From Marchantia polymorpha subsp. ruderalis (Eukaryota > Streptophyta > Marchantiopsida > Marchantiales > Marchantiaceae): 64,000 nucleotides of DNA. Below, in pieces: positions 24,978-38,500 of the stretch. Position numbers and translations under genes: made by a program. Position 1 is the stretch's first letter. Every line of letters starts with the position of its first letter. A model generated the notes under the pieces. That model did no database searches. It was not told where the DNA came from and saw only the letters and a list, made by a program, of their open reading frames with translations. Location: the NCBI GenBank assembly GCA_037833965.1, contig AP031351.1, positions 16,876,501 to 16,940,500 of the forward strand, read 5' to 3'.

Positions 24978-27900
24978 TCTTCGTCCTCTTTACTCCAACT
25001 CGTACCTCTCCGAAAACTTCTGGATCTTCCCCAAACACACAGCAATCTGACAACTGCTACTGAACTCTAATCTTACAACTGGATCTCTTCTCCAAATCAC
25101 CCAGTCTCAATCCTCTAACACCGTCTTCAACGCTTCCACTGCATCCAACACGGCGTAAAGAGAACGTAAACAATCTCCTTCTTTCAGAGAACTTTTAAAA
25201 CAACGCAAATCACAGGGTGAACTGGACGAAGGGCAGTGAACAGGGAAACCGGGACAGACTTTTCACTCCCGACTATCCATCTTTTCACAAGATTCACAAC
25301 TCGCTGCAGTCATCGACTACAGACAACGAACTCTTCAAACGGAACCGGCACGACGACACACACTCACCAAACACACAATGTCCACTAAAAATCAGCACTC
25401 GCCCGCAGAAAAAAACTGCTCACCGCATACACGAGCGGCAGCGTCTACAATGACGAGCTCTTGGACCCAGGGCTCCATTTCCCTCCGCCATTCCCGATGT
25501 TTTACCACACTCCCTGAGATTGCGGATAACCAAATTCCCATTTCGGTTGCTTCAAGATTTTGAAACTCGTTTCCTTGGAAGTCAACCCCCTGGCCCAATA
25601 GACAACAAAAATTTCCCGGAAGACCCGATCGACCCTTACAAGGAAGCACATGGGTAAGTCCAATATTATCGGAAATTGTGATTTGTTTTACGTTAGCTAA
25701 CATATTAACTATCCAGATCTAGAGATACCTTTAACTATCACTGTATTGATGGTATCTCTAAGAGGTACCATCAATAGTTAACTTCTCATAACATATATTG
25801 ATGATGTCTTTATTTCAGGATTTTTCTACTAAAAATACAAATTTGTAAGACAATTTTGATCGCACGAAGTTCCGAGGTTAGAACAAGAAATTGATCAATT
25901 CCACGTATCTCGGCTACATCTATTTCTCACCAATCTCTTTATTTCTCACGACTTTGACATTTGTCAGGGTCCCTCAGATGACGACCATTACATTTGAGAC
26001 TTGTCCTTCTTTATCTACCATTCAACCAGGCAATCCTGGCCCCACCATATACAATATCCCCTTCTCGTACGCCCTCGAAATCACGTGCAAGAAAGTGCAA
26101 ATCAGTTCCACCGTGACTCAGACGGAGGTTTTAAATGACATTTCTTGTACTCTACAGTTGACATGCCAAAGCAGCGCAATGTTACATAGGTTGTGAGAGG
26201 TAGACGGGTACGATCCACATCAAACCAAAGCAAGGGACTATTTCGAACACATCTCCACTTTTATTGCACTTCCTTTTTTTCTTCTTTTTTTGAGAGACTC
26301 ATGAACCGAAAACTGGATGGGTGAAATCTGGACACCCTGCCAAATACAAATATCGACCATCTTCTCCCGGATGTGTTGAATTGGCTTTAATTCTCAAGTT
26401 CGGAAATGAGTGCCCTCGTAAAGGCATATTAGCGTCCAATAGCATAAAACCGTTTCAAAGAAAACCGTAGTAGATTTAGCCATGCGGGTCAGTCTGCGGA
26501 TTGTAGAAAACTGGGATGCAGAGTAGATCGGGTTCAAAAGTGCACAACTAGAAATATAGTTCAAGGTCCGTTCTAACAAATGGATCTGCAAAAACGGATC
26601 TGAGTTGAAACTTGGTACCAACAAAACTCAGGTTCAGATAAATGAGGTCACCAACGTCTGCGCCTATGACATTCTATCAGTATATCAACTTGCTCCTATA
26701 AGAACTGCATTGTCAGACTAGTGAATACCCGAAGATATATGTTGTCCACATGAATGAGATGTCTGGACTTGTTTAGATGTACTATCCAATCTGCTCGTAG
26801 TTTCAATTCGAAGACGATTAAAAATCTCAGTGTGAGGTATTATAAGGCATTGAATCAGTACAACTAACATCTCGTGTCTCCTCATCACATGCTACCATGT
26901 GTCGTGGCCTGTCCCGTTACCAATCACAATGAGTTTACGTTGAACACATAATGAGTAAACGAAATTCTTATTATTGATTTCAAAGCATCGCAGCACCCAA
27001 ACAATGTGTGAATTTTTCCTGTACATACAATTCCAAAGATATCTATCCCAATGAAGAATTTTCTTGTACAAATTACTACTTCATTTACTTTCTATATTAC
27101 TTGTCTGCTACGCCTATTCTACGTAGGTTTTTTAGAATATCATCAATGACATCCAAACTTCCATCGTTCTGTTTCCAAAAGTTCATCTTTCAAGATGTAT
27201 GGATTTTGATATGATAATCAGAATGAAAGACATTATATGATGGATTAACCATAAATCTCCATTTAATGATCAGTCATATTCTCTAATCTGAGTCAGATAG
27301 TTTGTCTGAATCATGATAATTTGTTAACAAATCTACTTAATAATATTCCCAAAAACTTAAAATTTTGAAGAACAAACTCTTGTGTCAATTTTGTTGCAAT
27401 TTTCCAATTTTATAATATATGATTATTTTATATATTTTTACTTGTTTAATGTATGTAATACTTCTTTTTTATGCAAGACTTTAATGACATGCACTTTTTA
27501 TTTTATATTTAATTGAAATTCATATTTTTTCTGTTAATAAAAATTATGATTTTTTCACTTATTTTATCGGAAGTTTATATAGCTCAAAATTGTAATTTTA
27601 TTCGGTTTTTTCCTTTTATGCATAAAGTATGATGTGCAAACAATGAATATTTTTGGATGAAATAACATTTGAAGCAAGCAATGATTATTACAAAATAAAT
27701 ATGTGTATTTTGTACCAATTGTACAATTACTACATTTGAAGAGATATAATATGAATGAACATGTCCAAATGCATTTTTTTAACATTAGATTTTTAAATAT
27801 TTACTTCATAGCTTATGAGCACGAGACTTTGGCAGGATTCACATAGCCACTTTAATAATAAATGTGAAATATTAAAGATCATAAATAGATAGAGTCTCGA
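24978..27900. other. Unassigned intergenic sequence
   Basis: Includes the presumed promoter of the small secreted-protein candidate (25,000-25,700) and then AT-rich DNA. A hairpin lies at 25,745-25,775. Open frames of 60-103 codons have no recognisable domain. Confidence 0.4.
25745..25775. repeat. Inverted repeat (15-bp arms, 1-nt loop)
   Basis: Arms 25,745-25,759 and 25,761-25,775 (ATTGATGGTATCTCT and AGAGGTACCATCAAT) are complementary with one mismatch. A related GAGATACC string precedes it at 25,720, so a larger foldback is possible. Confidence 0.65.
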
Positions 27901-28984
27901 ATGAAGTCCGATTATTCGTGTGGCAGATACGTGGCCTGAGGAGATACACGGCGAATAGAAGAATAGAAAATAATACTTTACGGTATATAGTCTTCGATAT
28001 AAGGTTGTTTTATTGGCTGCGCAATTGGTCGCCTTCAGTTATTGGTGGCGCAGGTTCCTCACGACGAAACGACATCAAGACGAATATTTCCAGCTCACGA
28101 CGATGTCGATATGTGAACTTCTCTGCATTAGCCCAGACCTCGAGGTAACCTGAATGAAATCCCGACCTTGAAATGAAACGCGATAACGAGCCCGTGAGCG
28201 AAATTCGTCTTGAACGAGCTTCATATCTGTGCTATGGGAGTAGCGCGATATACAATTCTCGTGAAGTTTGCATAGGAGATTTCATTGGCGTCGTCCGCTT
28301 ATTCGCGACGTCGCAAGCTCTTACGCTGTGTAACCAGCGTGCCACTCCTATTTCTAAACCTAGGAACTAAATCAATTGTCATTTGCGCGTCACCTGAACC
28401 CTCCTGCCGAAAAGCTCCAGACGTGGTGTACGACCAGTATAGTACTGTACCAAGTTCTGTAATTGAAGGAGTTGGTAATCAGCGCCATGAATGCTGTAGG
28501 CGGCCCTAAGTTCCGGATCCTGACTACTGCGTAAGGGCATGCGCGGTTGATAGAAAGCTACGGTAAGTGGCCATCCGGGGACGTCAGTCATGTCTGGAAG
28601 GTCCTCATTCCGGACGCGACGTCTCCGAGTCGGGAATATGACTGAGGACGTCGCGGGCGGACTGCGATGGATTGCGACCCACGGATGTATAATAGTCTTC
28701 GTACATGTGAAGAGGCCTTGGACTGGCAGGCCCGCCGGCCCGAACGTTCTTCCGCTGAGCTTTGCCACGTTCAACCAGTGTACGAGGAGGTGGAGAAGAC
28801 TGAAGGAAGCCCGTGGACCTGTTGTGAAGATTTGGCCCCGGGACAAGCGTTTCTTTAGAAGAAGGCGGACAGGGTTTCTTCTGTCGACGGTGGGAAGTGT
28901 GATTGCGACTCTCGAGCATCAGCAGCAGCAGCAGCCAGGAGGGAGGAGAAATCCGAGCCTGCCGAGGCACCTGAGGAAGCAAAC
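27901..28984 (+). promoter_or_regulatory. Upstream flank and presumed 5' UTR of the MSBP-like gene
   Basis: Composition becomes GC-richer towards 28,985. A CAG repeat lies at about 28,918-28,935. Overlapping frames of 130-155 codons on both strands (for example 28,590-28,997 plus, 28,379-28,846 minus) have no motif. If transcription starts upstream of 28,590, the plus frame would be an upstream ORF overlapping the main start out of frame. The transcription start is not visible from sequence. Confidence 0.4.
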
Positions 28985-30243
28985 ATGGGGGTTTTGACGC
29001 AGATATGGGAAGCAATCCCTGTCTACACAGGATTGTCGTCGGTGACGTTTTGCACCCTGGTGGCGCTCTTGATGGCCGTATATTACGTTGTGAGTGTGAT
29101 GTTCGCGCCTCCGGAGTTCAAGTATGTGCCCATGGAGCCTCTGCCACCTCCTGTACAACTTGGTACGATGACCGAGGAAGAGCTGAGTGTGTATGACGGC
29201 TCCGATCCCAAGAAGCCTCTCCTGATGGCTATCAAAGCTCAGATCTATGATGTCTCGCAATCCAGGTGAGTTAGTGTTCTTGTGTTTGAGTACAAGTTTT
29301 GTGTACCTTTTGAAGTTTTGTTTCCACTTTACGAAGTATTCCAACTTTTGTAAGTTATTGCGATGATGTCATTGTAGCCGATCTGTTCATGATCAAAACC
29401 TATCCATTTCTTACTTGCTATCAGCAGCTGTTGTTCTCAAATTTTCTGATTTCATTGCGTCGTGATGATTTTTCGTCTATTTTCTCTACCTATCTGTATC
29501 CGACGTGAGCGAGAAGGTTATGAGACGGTTCGGTTTCTTCCATATATGCAAATATTTTTTGCTGTTATCCTCTGACCACATGAGGAAATCTTCGATGGAT
29601 GATGTAAACATAGAGTCCGACCGTTCCCTAACTTTGAGATACTTTTTCCGCTGAATAAACGAGATCACTAGAGTAGTGGATTGTTTTATTACATATTGAA
29701 CTATGGTTTCGTCAGAAAACTTGGTGCATTTGGTGCTTTCGGCCACTACAGCATCAGTGTCCCAGCAGCAACATCTTTGATCATCCAATCGATTTTAGTT
29801 ATGTTTGTCGAGTGTGAAGCCTTGATGTGTCAACCGTCGATGCAGTCTTCTGACGAATATTTCTGTGTCTACTCAGTTAGTGACTGGCAATTGACTTAAT
29901 TTTTCCCTGTGTTGTTTTGATTAGAAACTTTTATGGCCCCGGAGGTTTTTATTCGCAATTTGCAGGAAAGGACGCCAGCAGAGCCTTAGCAAAAATGTCT
30001 TTCGAAGAGAAGGATTTGAACGGTAATTTAGAGGGTTTGAGCCCCTACGAACTTGATGCACTTAACGAATGGGAGTTCAAGTTCCAGGGCAAGTATGTGA
30101 AGGTGGGTCAGCTTGCAAAACCTGAAGAATCCTCGGGACAAACTGTTAGAGAGATCCCGGTGAAGGAAGCCAGTAACGAGGAAGCTAAAGTAGAAGGAGA
30201 AAACCCTGTGACAGTGGATGCCGAGACAAAGAAAGACGAATGA
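28985..30243 (+). CDS. Membrane steroid-binding protein (MAPR family, cytochrome b5-like heme/steroid-binding domain)
   Basis: Two coding exons, 28,985-29,265 and 29,925-30,243, joined by a GT-AG intron (CAATCCAG/GTGAGT ... TTGATTAG/AAAC). They give 199 residues with an intact frame across the splice. Residues about 17-40 form one transmembrane helix near the N-terminus. Residues about 58-155 are the MAPR cytochrome b5-like domain, with PLLMAIKAQIYDV, the FYGPGGFY loop and the strongly conserved FAGKDASRALAKMSFEEKDL. Tyr97 and Tyr103 align with the tyrosines around the heme pocket of animal PGRMC1. The acidic C-tail is variable, as in plant MSBP1/2. Known family members sit in ER or plasma membrane, bind heme or steroids and act as adaptors (in Arabidopsis, scaffolding of monolignol P450s and brassinosteroid/auxin effects). 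Which role applies here cannot be read. Confidence 0.93.
29266..29924 (+). other. Intron of the MSBP-like gene (659 bp)
   Basis: Begins GTGAGT and ends GATTAG. It splits the codon for Arg94 after its second base, in the conserved QSR-NFYGPGG segment. The open frame at 29,681-29,899 lies inside it and is not a gene. Confidence 0.9.
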
Positions 30244-33200
30244 CTCTTTCATCTCAAAAAACAGGTTTAGGCACGCTCTTTGAAACCAGGGTCCTGTAAT
30301 GAATTTTACCCTATCTTTTTAAGGTCAATGAGTGACCTTCATAGTTCAAATGTAGACCTTGGAATGTGGTTGTTTTTCCGCAGGTCTATTAAAACTACAC
30401 AAGTATCGGAATGGAAAGTGCTTATTATAAGCTGCGTCGGTCCATATGTAATTCTGTAGATATATTTTGTAGACGTGTAATATTTCTAGATACTTATTTG
30501 GTAAGAGAATGATGTCAATGACAATGATCTTGCCTTGGCCATCTGGTGATCAGAAAATGCCTTGATTATTATTTTGCCAGTCCAACATTCCCCTGCATTC
30601 TTTGTTCCTGCTGTTTGTGAGATGTTTGTTTTGCCTCGTTACGTTGTTAAAAATTGAATCATCATCTCTCTCCGTGCTGTGCCCAACTGTCCAGCCCACT
30701 TGAGTGACAAAGAAGTTGGTTCTACTCTGTTTCTCACGAGAGCTTTCTGTCGCATATATATCTCACTGCAGTTGCCGCATTGAGGGTAATAATCGTTTTA
30801 TGCGTAGGAAAGGACTTCGTACATTTTTGTCATTTACAACTATTACTATGTATGAATAAATCATTAAGACGCAAAGTAGGATCCAATATTAATAACAACC
30901 AATCTGCACCTCTGGCACATTCGAGTGTGTATCGGGAAACGCATATGGATACGTTTGAACATGTGTAGCACTGGAGTGGAGGTAAACGTCTTAAGACAAG
31001 AAGCCTAGTGTATATACTCGTTGCTTTGAGAAATTAACCTTTTCAACCTACGCTTTCTGGTCTCCCTTGCATCACAAATCGTGAACCGTAGACGTCGGCC
31101 TACTGGTTACGGCAAAAGTTGCAAAGCCTCTAGTTGCAAGTATGGCAAAAGTTGCAAAGCCTCTAGTTGCAAGTATTGCAGTCTAGAAGATGCTTCCCCG
31201 GGCAAACCAGTGGGGAGATGTAATCACGTCATTTAATAGAATATTGGCCACAAGAGCAGATATTCGTTGAGGTAATCAGACGCGAAAGAATTTGCAACCC
31301 TGGGCAAGCGACATGTGTTTCTGCCGTCTTGTGAAACGAACAGCTGATATCAACACCGATAAGTTGTTTGTAAGAGTGTTAAATTATTGCGTTATTTCGG
31401 CAACAAGGCTCATCCCCTTACGCAACGGGCAGGGACCCAGAATAGCCAGATCCGAGGTAAATGAAGGAACTCGTCCTAGAGTCCCGATTTGATTAGAGTA
31501 AGGCTCGATTTCACTTTCTGTGTATCTCGAAGCCTCGTATGCTGCCGCGTGTTCCATCATTTCGGGGTGACTTGTTGCTATAATAGGTGTTTATACAGGA
31601 CCAGACGTTTGAATTGAAGCTCATGACGGATTTCGATACCTCGACATCCAGTTCATTACCTCCGCAAGGACTGGGTTGAGGTTCTTTTCTCAGCCTCTCC
31701 TTGACGCTTAGGTGAACTATGATTATCTTATATTCTTTGGTTAGAGGAACGTGGATTTTGACTCATGAGTGATGTTTTCTACGCAAGCGAGGACATCGAA
31801 GAAGTCTTCTTGGTAATGTGATATTCAAGCCTCGTAGAGTAGGTGGCTAGGATACGTTATGCACAGATTCTGAACCCCTGATTGAGTGAATTGAATTTCT
31901 CGTGTCCTCTATACACCCGTAGAGTGCAGCCCTTTGCACCATATCCCTTCCGTTCTTGTCTTGTGAATCCAGATGTGTACATGTATTACATATTAAATGT
32001 CATGTACATAAACATAGCTTAAATTTTCTCCAATAATAAGTTCTATCCTAACAAAGGAGGACTAGCGAATACATCACTTCTATAACTAAAGTGAATTGCT
32101 AGGCACGCACCCCCAGAAGAGGGATGACCGCCCGTGACCTTAATAGCACGCTCAGATCGACAGAAGTAGCCGTCTCACTCGCAGAGGCACCATATCACTA
32201 AAGATGAAGCCACTGCCGTTGGATCCGTCCGTGTTCCCAATTAGGTAACTTCCAAACAAAAATTGCAGCGTTACCGCCTTGTTTGCATGTTTGGACCCGT
32301 AAACAACTTTTCCCCCTTGTTTGACGAAGCGCTGGCATGTTTCGACGCAGAAATGTTTAGCTTTTGGTGTTTTGACGCAGAAATGTGCTTTGTGGACGAG
32401 TGGATGTATGCACAGGAGGGGGGTGTGTGCCTAGCAATTCCCTAAAGTAAACCATGAGAGAACCACTTGTGATACTCTGAAGCACATGTATTTTTTTGGT
32501 CATTTAAGGGAAAATTTTACATCTTGAATTTCATACCAAGATTTCAGGATGTTAGCTCTGGTACCTTTATACCAATGTCCTGGAATTTCTTAATCATATC
32601 AAAAGTCTTCGACTTTTTATCATATGATGTGTAAAATTGGTTCGTATTTTAGGTTATCAATGTAAAATGAATCTACAAATTAATCAAAATTTCAAGGTTA
32701 TGATATATACGTCAAGAGAGAGAGAGAGCGAAAACTATGGCTGGACCCTCAAGTTGGACTTGATGAAACCAAACGGGTTTTATGGGTCAGGACCCAGTTG
32801 TGATACTACTGGGTCGCAGTATCGCTTTATGTATGCAACGTAGATTTTGTATTTATGTATATTATTATTTTGTACGATCCAAAACATATTCACATCATTG
32901 ATCTCGTACATATCTCAAGTGTCTCTCACCGGTAGCGTTATATGACTTTAGGATTGTAATATGTAAAAAAAGGTTATTTATAATAAGATACTACATTCAG
33001 ATCAATGGAGACAAGTGATAGAATATATTACTGTCATAGCTCAAAAGAAACCTTACAGGGGACTCTGCAATCTTCCATCAACCGTTAAATCTGGGAATCA
33101 CCCTAAGGAATCAAGGAAGGTCCATTATAGACCCCTCTCAGCGGTTAACGAAGACCCTTGAGTTGAGATAAGTCTTCAAGTAATGAGAATCAAGCGATGG

Positions 33201-34560
33201 ATGCGAGAGAAGTATTAAATACAAAATTTGTTGCCATCTCAAATGCTGCATGTGCGCATCATGCCAAGAAAATCTTCTCGACACAAAACAAGAGAAACAT
33301 GGTGGGTAACCATTCTACGGTCGCAATAGTTGTTTGGTCCCTAACAAAATCTTTTCCACGCTCTACAGTTTCAAGTATTAATTCATAGATATGGCCGAAA
33401 TTTATTGTGAAGGTGGAAAGAGTATAGAAAGAATCTGACCCCAATATCTCAAGTGCGGCTTTGAAGAAAGTCGAGTAGGGTAGAGTTTCTTCCCTCAACC
33501 AACTACTGTGATCAGGAAATTTAAACTTTTAGCTATAGTAGTTTTGTACAAGTCAATATTATTCTCGTTGATTGTTTCGAGGAGATTCAACTTTCAACAG
33601 TAAACGGCTTATCCTCTTGGGTACAAGTCACTGTCAAAGTGTGCCAAAAGGCTGATAACCATTCTAAAATTTATTATTTACATATGTACAGAGCTCTATC
33701 TGTAATGGCTGAATCGAATCATGTAGAAATGGAAGACAGTAAACATTTACAGCTGAACATGTTACTCATTTGGTACTGGGGATGAACAAGCTCGTGGTTT
33801 CTTGAGCGAAGTGTAAAACTTTTACATTCATAGTGATACAGTATAACCATATATTATAGTTTACATTCCGTGTTAAATTTGAGGCTTTTATCACGTGCGG
33901 AGAATATAAAATTTCCCGAAAAGATTTAAATTTTCTTAATTTTTTGTGAAGTCAAAGAAAAATCATCACATCGTTTTGTCGGTTAATACTATGTGTAGAT
34001 AGATACGCATGTGCTTTATGTTTTGCCATGTGTCAGCTCGAGGACGTATTTTCATTGTTTCTCGTTTATAATAACTTTGAGTTTGCAAACGTAGCAGTTA
34101 TAGTAAGCATTCAGATACGCAATAGTCACTTAGAAGTGTTTTTTTTGGTGTGTGGGTTATATACAGTCACCAATAATAGTGTTTCATATTGTCTTGTCTG
34201 TAGCAAGTAGAGACATCTCAATATACTTCTGGTGAACTTGTAGCTTGTTACTATCTTCTCCGCTACCGAGTGATACAAGCGTCCTTTATGGAGTACAATT
34301 ATCTTGTCTATGTATCACCTCAACGTCATAAATAATATCTTATTTAAGCAGGTTAAATCGCAACATATGACTGAAAACATCACTTGCTAATGGGTATTTA
34401 TTAACTTCAAACACAGGTTTTGTTGTAGGGCTACTTGGTTCCCAACCTCACTTCTAATATCCCATCTGAGTGATGACTGTTCTTCCCAGCCTTTGATCTC
34501 GTGCTGTATTCCTAGGTCAATGCATGCACGAGGGCTGAGACGCAAAATGCTCTAAGAACA
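30244..34560. other. Intergenic region between the MSBP-like and NDX genes
   Basis: The first few hundred bases are presumably the MSBP 3' UTR; a possible AATAAA occurs at 30,855. The rest has short frames without motifs. A perfect 33-bp tandem duplication lies at 31,111-31,176. No RNA gene or transposon was recognised. Confidence 0.45.
31111..31176. repeat. Perfect tandem duplication, 33-bp unit x2
   Basis: Units 31,111-31,143 and 31,144-31,176 are identical by eye (GGCAAAAGTTGCAAAGCCTC...). Perfect identity implies a recent event. Confidence 0.9.
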
Positions 34561-35527
34561 TCCGCTTATCGCTTGCACCGGTTCGAGAGACACATCTCGA
34601 GCTCTCGGAGGACATCATAAATGAGTTGTGGGTGAGAGAGAGAGAGAGAGAGGGGGGGAGGGAGAGACATCATCGCCAGAGTAGTGTCGCGTGTGTGTAT
34701 GCTCGAACCGGGGCCGCAATCCGAACAGAAGAAGCCGAATACACGCAGCGAGAGATCGTGCAAGATCATCACGCCCGAGAGAAGGGAAGGCAGCCAGACA
34801 CTTCCATCTCTTTTCGTGCCGAACAAAACATCTGACGAGTGACAGTCGCTCGCGAAAGGCGAAGAGCGTAACGGAATGGACGAAGGAGTAGGCCGGAAAG
34901 GCACCCCCGCGGTCGAAGGGAAACCCTTTCGGCGATATATTTGTGCATTGCCACACAAGCTTGAAACGAGGGCGACGGGGGTTTAGGATTTTAGCCGGAC
35001 GGACGGACGGACGGCCGGACGGAGGAAGAGTCGAGTTCAGGCCAGCCGTCGTAGGCAGCGTCGTGTCGTCGTCCGCGTCCGTGACTCCGGCTGTGTTGTT
35101 GTGTCTGTCCAGGAGAAGACAAGACAATTAGGAGACAATTGGAGAGAGAGAGGGCGAGGTGAGTGACGGGAAGGCTCAGGCCCACGAGCGACAGAAGGCG
35201 AAAGCGACTGATTTCTGGAACGAGCAGTGGTGGTGGGTGCGAAATATTTTGCTGGCTCGGAGGCTCGGGCGGTCGGGCGCTGGCCTGTGTCTTGCTGGGG
35301 GCTCGGACGGAGCGAGGGAAATTTTTGCGTGAAAATACTCTGATCGCTCGCCGTGAGAAATGTCGGTTGAGGTGGGTCGGAGGCCTTCGAATGGATCGCT
35401 TTGGTCTGAGGCCCAGTCGTGAGTGCGATGAGGCGGTGGCAGAAATGTAGTAGCGAGCCGTTCGGATTCGAAAGAGGATGAGAGCAGAAGACGCTTTCTG
35501 TTTTTGGCGTTGGAACACCAGCATATT
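34561..35527 (+). promoter_or_regulatory. GC-rich promoter/5' UTR region of NDX
   Basis: Contains a GA tract (about 34,634-34,652) followed by a G run, a GGAC tetranucleotide run (34,996-35,022), a second GA tract near 35,142, and high GC content. This resembles a plant 5' leader with GAGA-type elements. A short upstream ORF (ATG at 35,478, 17 codons) precedes the main start. Long frames on both strands here are GC-rich artefacts without motifs. Confidence 0.5.
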
Positions 35528-38500
35528 ATGATGGGATCCATGCAACTGGACGTAATTATGGCTGTGGAGGAATTGCACGGTCTGAGCGCCCGGGACATGA
35601 GCAAGCTTCTAAAGGACCTCCATAATTTCACGTTTCGATTCAACACGAGTAGAGGCGCTCTTATGCGGGTGATCTGTCGAGTCATTTCTCTGAAAATATT
35701 CGTGCCTTTCCCGTGTATATATTTTTCTTCTTCTTCCTTTTTCTGCAATTGCTGTATGGAGATACTTTAAGGTCTTTCTACACCGTAAGAATTGTCTAGC
35801 TTCTTGCGTTTATGAAAATATAATTCTTTTCAACGTTTTCCATGCCAGGTTGATGTACAGCGACTCGCAACGAGCTTGCCTCTGCATTTGCTTGCAAGTG
35901 TAGCATCCACAGGTGCCGAACCACGGTTCCGATATTTACTTCGAGGTGTTCGCCTCTTGCATTCTCTGAGCGACTTGGCTCTGCGGTACCCTAAATTGGA
36001 GCAGGTGTGAGTCTAGAACTCCATTTTATTTCGTGATTTTTCAAAGTTTCTTTTTCTACGGATTTATTTATTCTTACAGTTGAAAGATTTATAATACAAT
36101 GGTCATAACATTATATCTGCTATCCAGCTACTACTACACGAGGTGAAGCTAAGGGAGCAGGTCTTGGATTTAGTCATATACATGCTCATCGTCCTGGCCA
36201 GTGTAGAGCAGGTGTGTGTCTTTGACCTTCCGCTTTCTTGCATTCGTCCTCGTGAGGCTTTTAAGATCAGATAAGATTCAAGGTTGTAGTGCATTCCTTT
36301 CTGCAGCAAAGATTATGTATAATATCAAGTTATCACGTTGCTGCTCTCAACCTTCAATAGCATGCACAGCGACATCATGATCCGTCTTTCAGCCTTCGTG
36401 GTGGCATGTCCGCTGAGCACACACCGGCTCGTCAGATATCTTGTTTCCATTATCAATATCAGGTCTTTTGAATTGGAAAAGGAAATTTTTTTCCAAGAGC
36501 ATGCAATGTCTTTTTTCCTTCATCGTCACAGGAAATGGGCAAACAATCTAACATCTAGATACAGGCCGTGCTTTCCAGTATAAAAAGGTGACGATATTTG
36601 TGGGTGCTTCGGATTCTTCTTTTTGGTTGGCTTATTTTGTTTCTTCATTTTCCCATCATGCACCTCAACCTTAGACTTTGAGTTTCTTTTGTTAGATGAC
36701 TACTTCCCAAGGTCCTTTATACTTGTCAGCCCTTAAACCAGATCGACTTTGTCGACCTGGATCTTCCTACTGCGGCCTTCTGCGTCAGTTTCACCACCGT
36801 ACACTTTCAACGTACTCGCAGTGCTTGAATTTTTTTTAATTTTTTTTATACGATATTACTGCAGAACTTCTTGGTACTGTTATTCTGTCTTTTGCGTTAT
36901 AATCCACGATCAGTTCTGTCCTCGAAGTCATGGACGTAACTCTTGGTGATGGCAATTTTGACATGGACCCCGCAGTTTTCAGCCGTTTGAAGTAGAATTT
37001 CGCGCGAAGTGATCTTTACTCGTATTGTCGACAGGAAGGCCGAGCTGGCAGCTTTGTGGCTTTGCTGCACGCAGCATTAGTGGCCTGCTGCCTCTATCTT
37101 TTGACAGCATTCGTGACGAAAGAATGGCACGATGTGGTGCCTGTTCTCTTGGCACACCCGAAGGTAACTCATTATCTTGAAATTGCATTGAGTTCATGCT
37201 GGAGCCTGCTGTACCGAATGCTTAATACAATAATTACCTCATGCCTGGTTTCAAAATTATTATTTTTTTCCGAAGTTTCTTTGAACTTTCCTTCGTTCTT
37301 GTGCTACTCAAGAAGGTGGCTTAGCTTTCCGTTCAAGTTTGAGGAAGTTTGCAAAAACTTCTGGCGATGTTTTGGACATTGATTGGATGGAAGCAATGAT
37401 GTCTTATTGAGGTTTCCTATAGTAATGGTTTAATGAGTCAGTATTATCTGTTGTGGTTGTCGAAGTGATGAAAACCACGAAATTTTCACTGCGCATCTTT
37501 TTCTGTTTGTTGCCACAAGAACCGTGTGTACATTCCGACGTTTTTCTTTTTCTTTCGTTTGGGTATTAATTTCCTACTTACCAATCTAGTATTATTCAAT
37601 ATACGATATCGTTGCTTCTGGAATATGTCGTGAAACCAAGTTTTGTGTTGATATTTGCAATCCATTGCGACTTCTAAATTCCGACCTCAACGATTTTGCT
37701 GAACCCAGATTTTCCCTCTGTTTCTGTTTTTTACATGCGTACAGTTCAAAGAAGGAAGTTACAATGCAGGAAATACATGCTCCAGTAGTTTCGATTTGTA
37801 CGTTCTTAGATGTGAAGAACCTTGTTTTCTTGTGCGAAGCCAGCCCTTGAAATCTTTACTTCTAGTTATCTTTTCACGTCGTCTGAAAATGCAAGACATA
37901 TGTTCCAATGTCATGGAGGATGAGCTGATGTAGAGAATTGCATGTCATGAACAACAGGTAGATGTATTCATGGACGCAGCATTTGATGTTGTAAGACGAG
38001 ACATTGGGCTTTTGCAAAGTAAATTGCGCACCTTGCACATAAAGCTGGCAAGTAAGAAAGCAACTCTGCCTGCTGCAGAACGCGTTGGTGAGGCTACTGC
38101 ACAACAATGCGAAGCATCTCTCCAAGTGCTTCAAAGTTTATGTCAAACGCAGGCATTCAGAGATCAGCTTCTACACCATAAGGTACAAAATGCGTTGTAG
38201 AAGCCCTTTGAAAGTTCTTCCGTTTGGGATTACTAAATCTCCGTTAAGATGCAGTGGTTAAAAATTGAATTGGTTTGGACTTTCTATGTTAAAATTGACT
38301 AGAACATATAGACTGGCTGCAGTTCATGCCTTTCTGTTATTGTAACCTTTGGTTGCTGTATGCTGCTTGTTTTCAACAACGTGCAGGAATAGAACGTCGT
38401 TCCACGATGTTTGAGTAATCTTTGTATCCTCTTTGATTATCAGGAGCTCTGTACAAGGGGTGGAGTGCTGCGCCTGACACTCGCCGTTTTGAAGCTGAAC

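Noticed and set aside
28379-29015. Overlapping frames of 130-155 codons on both strands before the MSBP-like start
   Set aside because: No domain or homologue; mutually antisense and GC-driven. Kept only as a possible upstream ORF note.
34634-35022. GA and GGAC tandem tracts considered as a separate repeat element
   Set aside because: Short simple repeats typical of plant 5' leaders; no evidence of a mobile element.
34566-35748. Large minus-strand frames (170-195 codons) over the NDX promoter and first exon
   Set aside because: Antisense shadows of GC-rich leader and coding sequence with no motif; translations are Ser/Arg/Pro low complexity.
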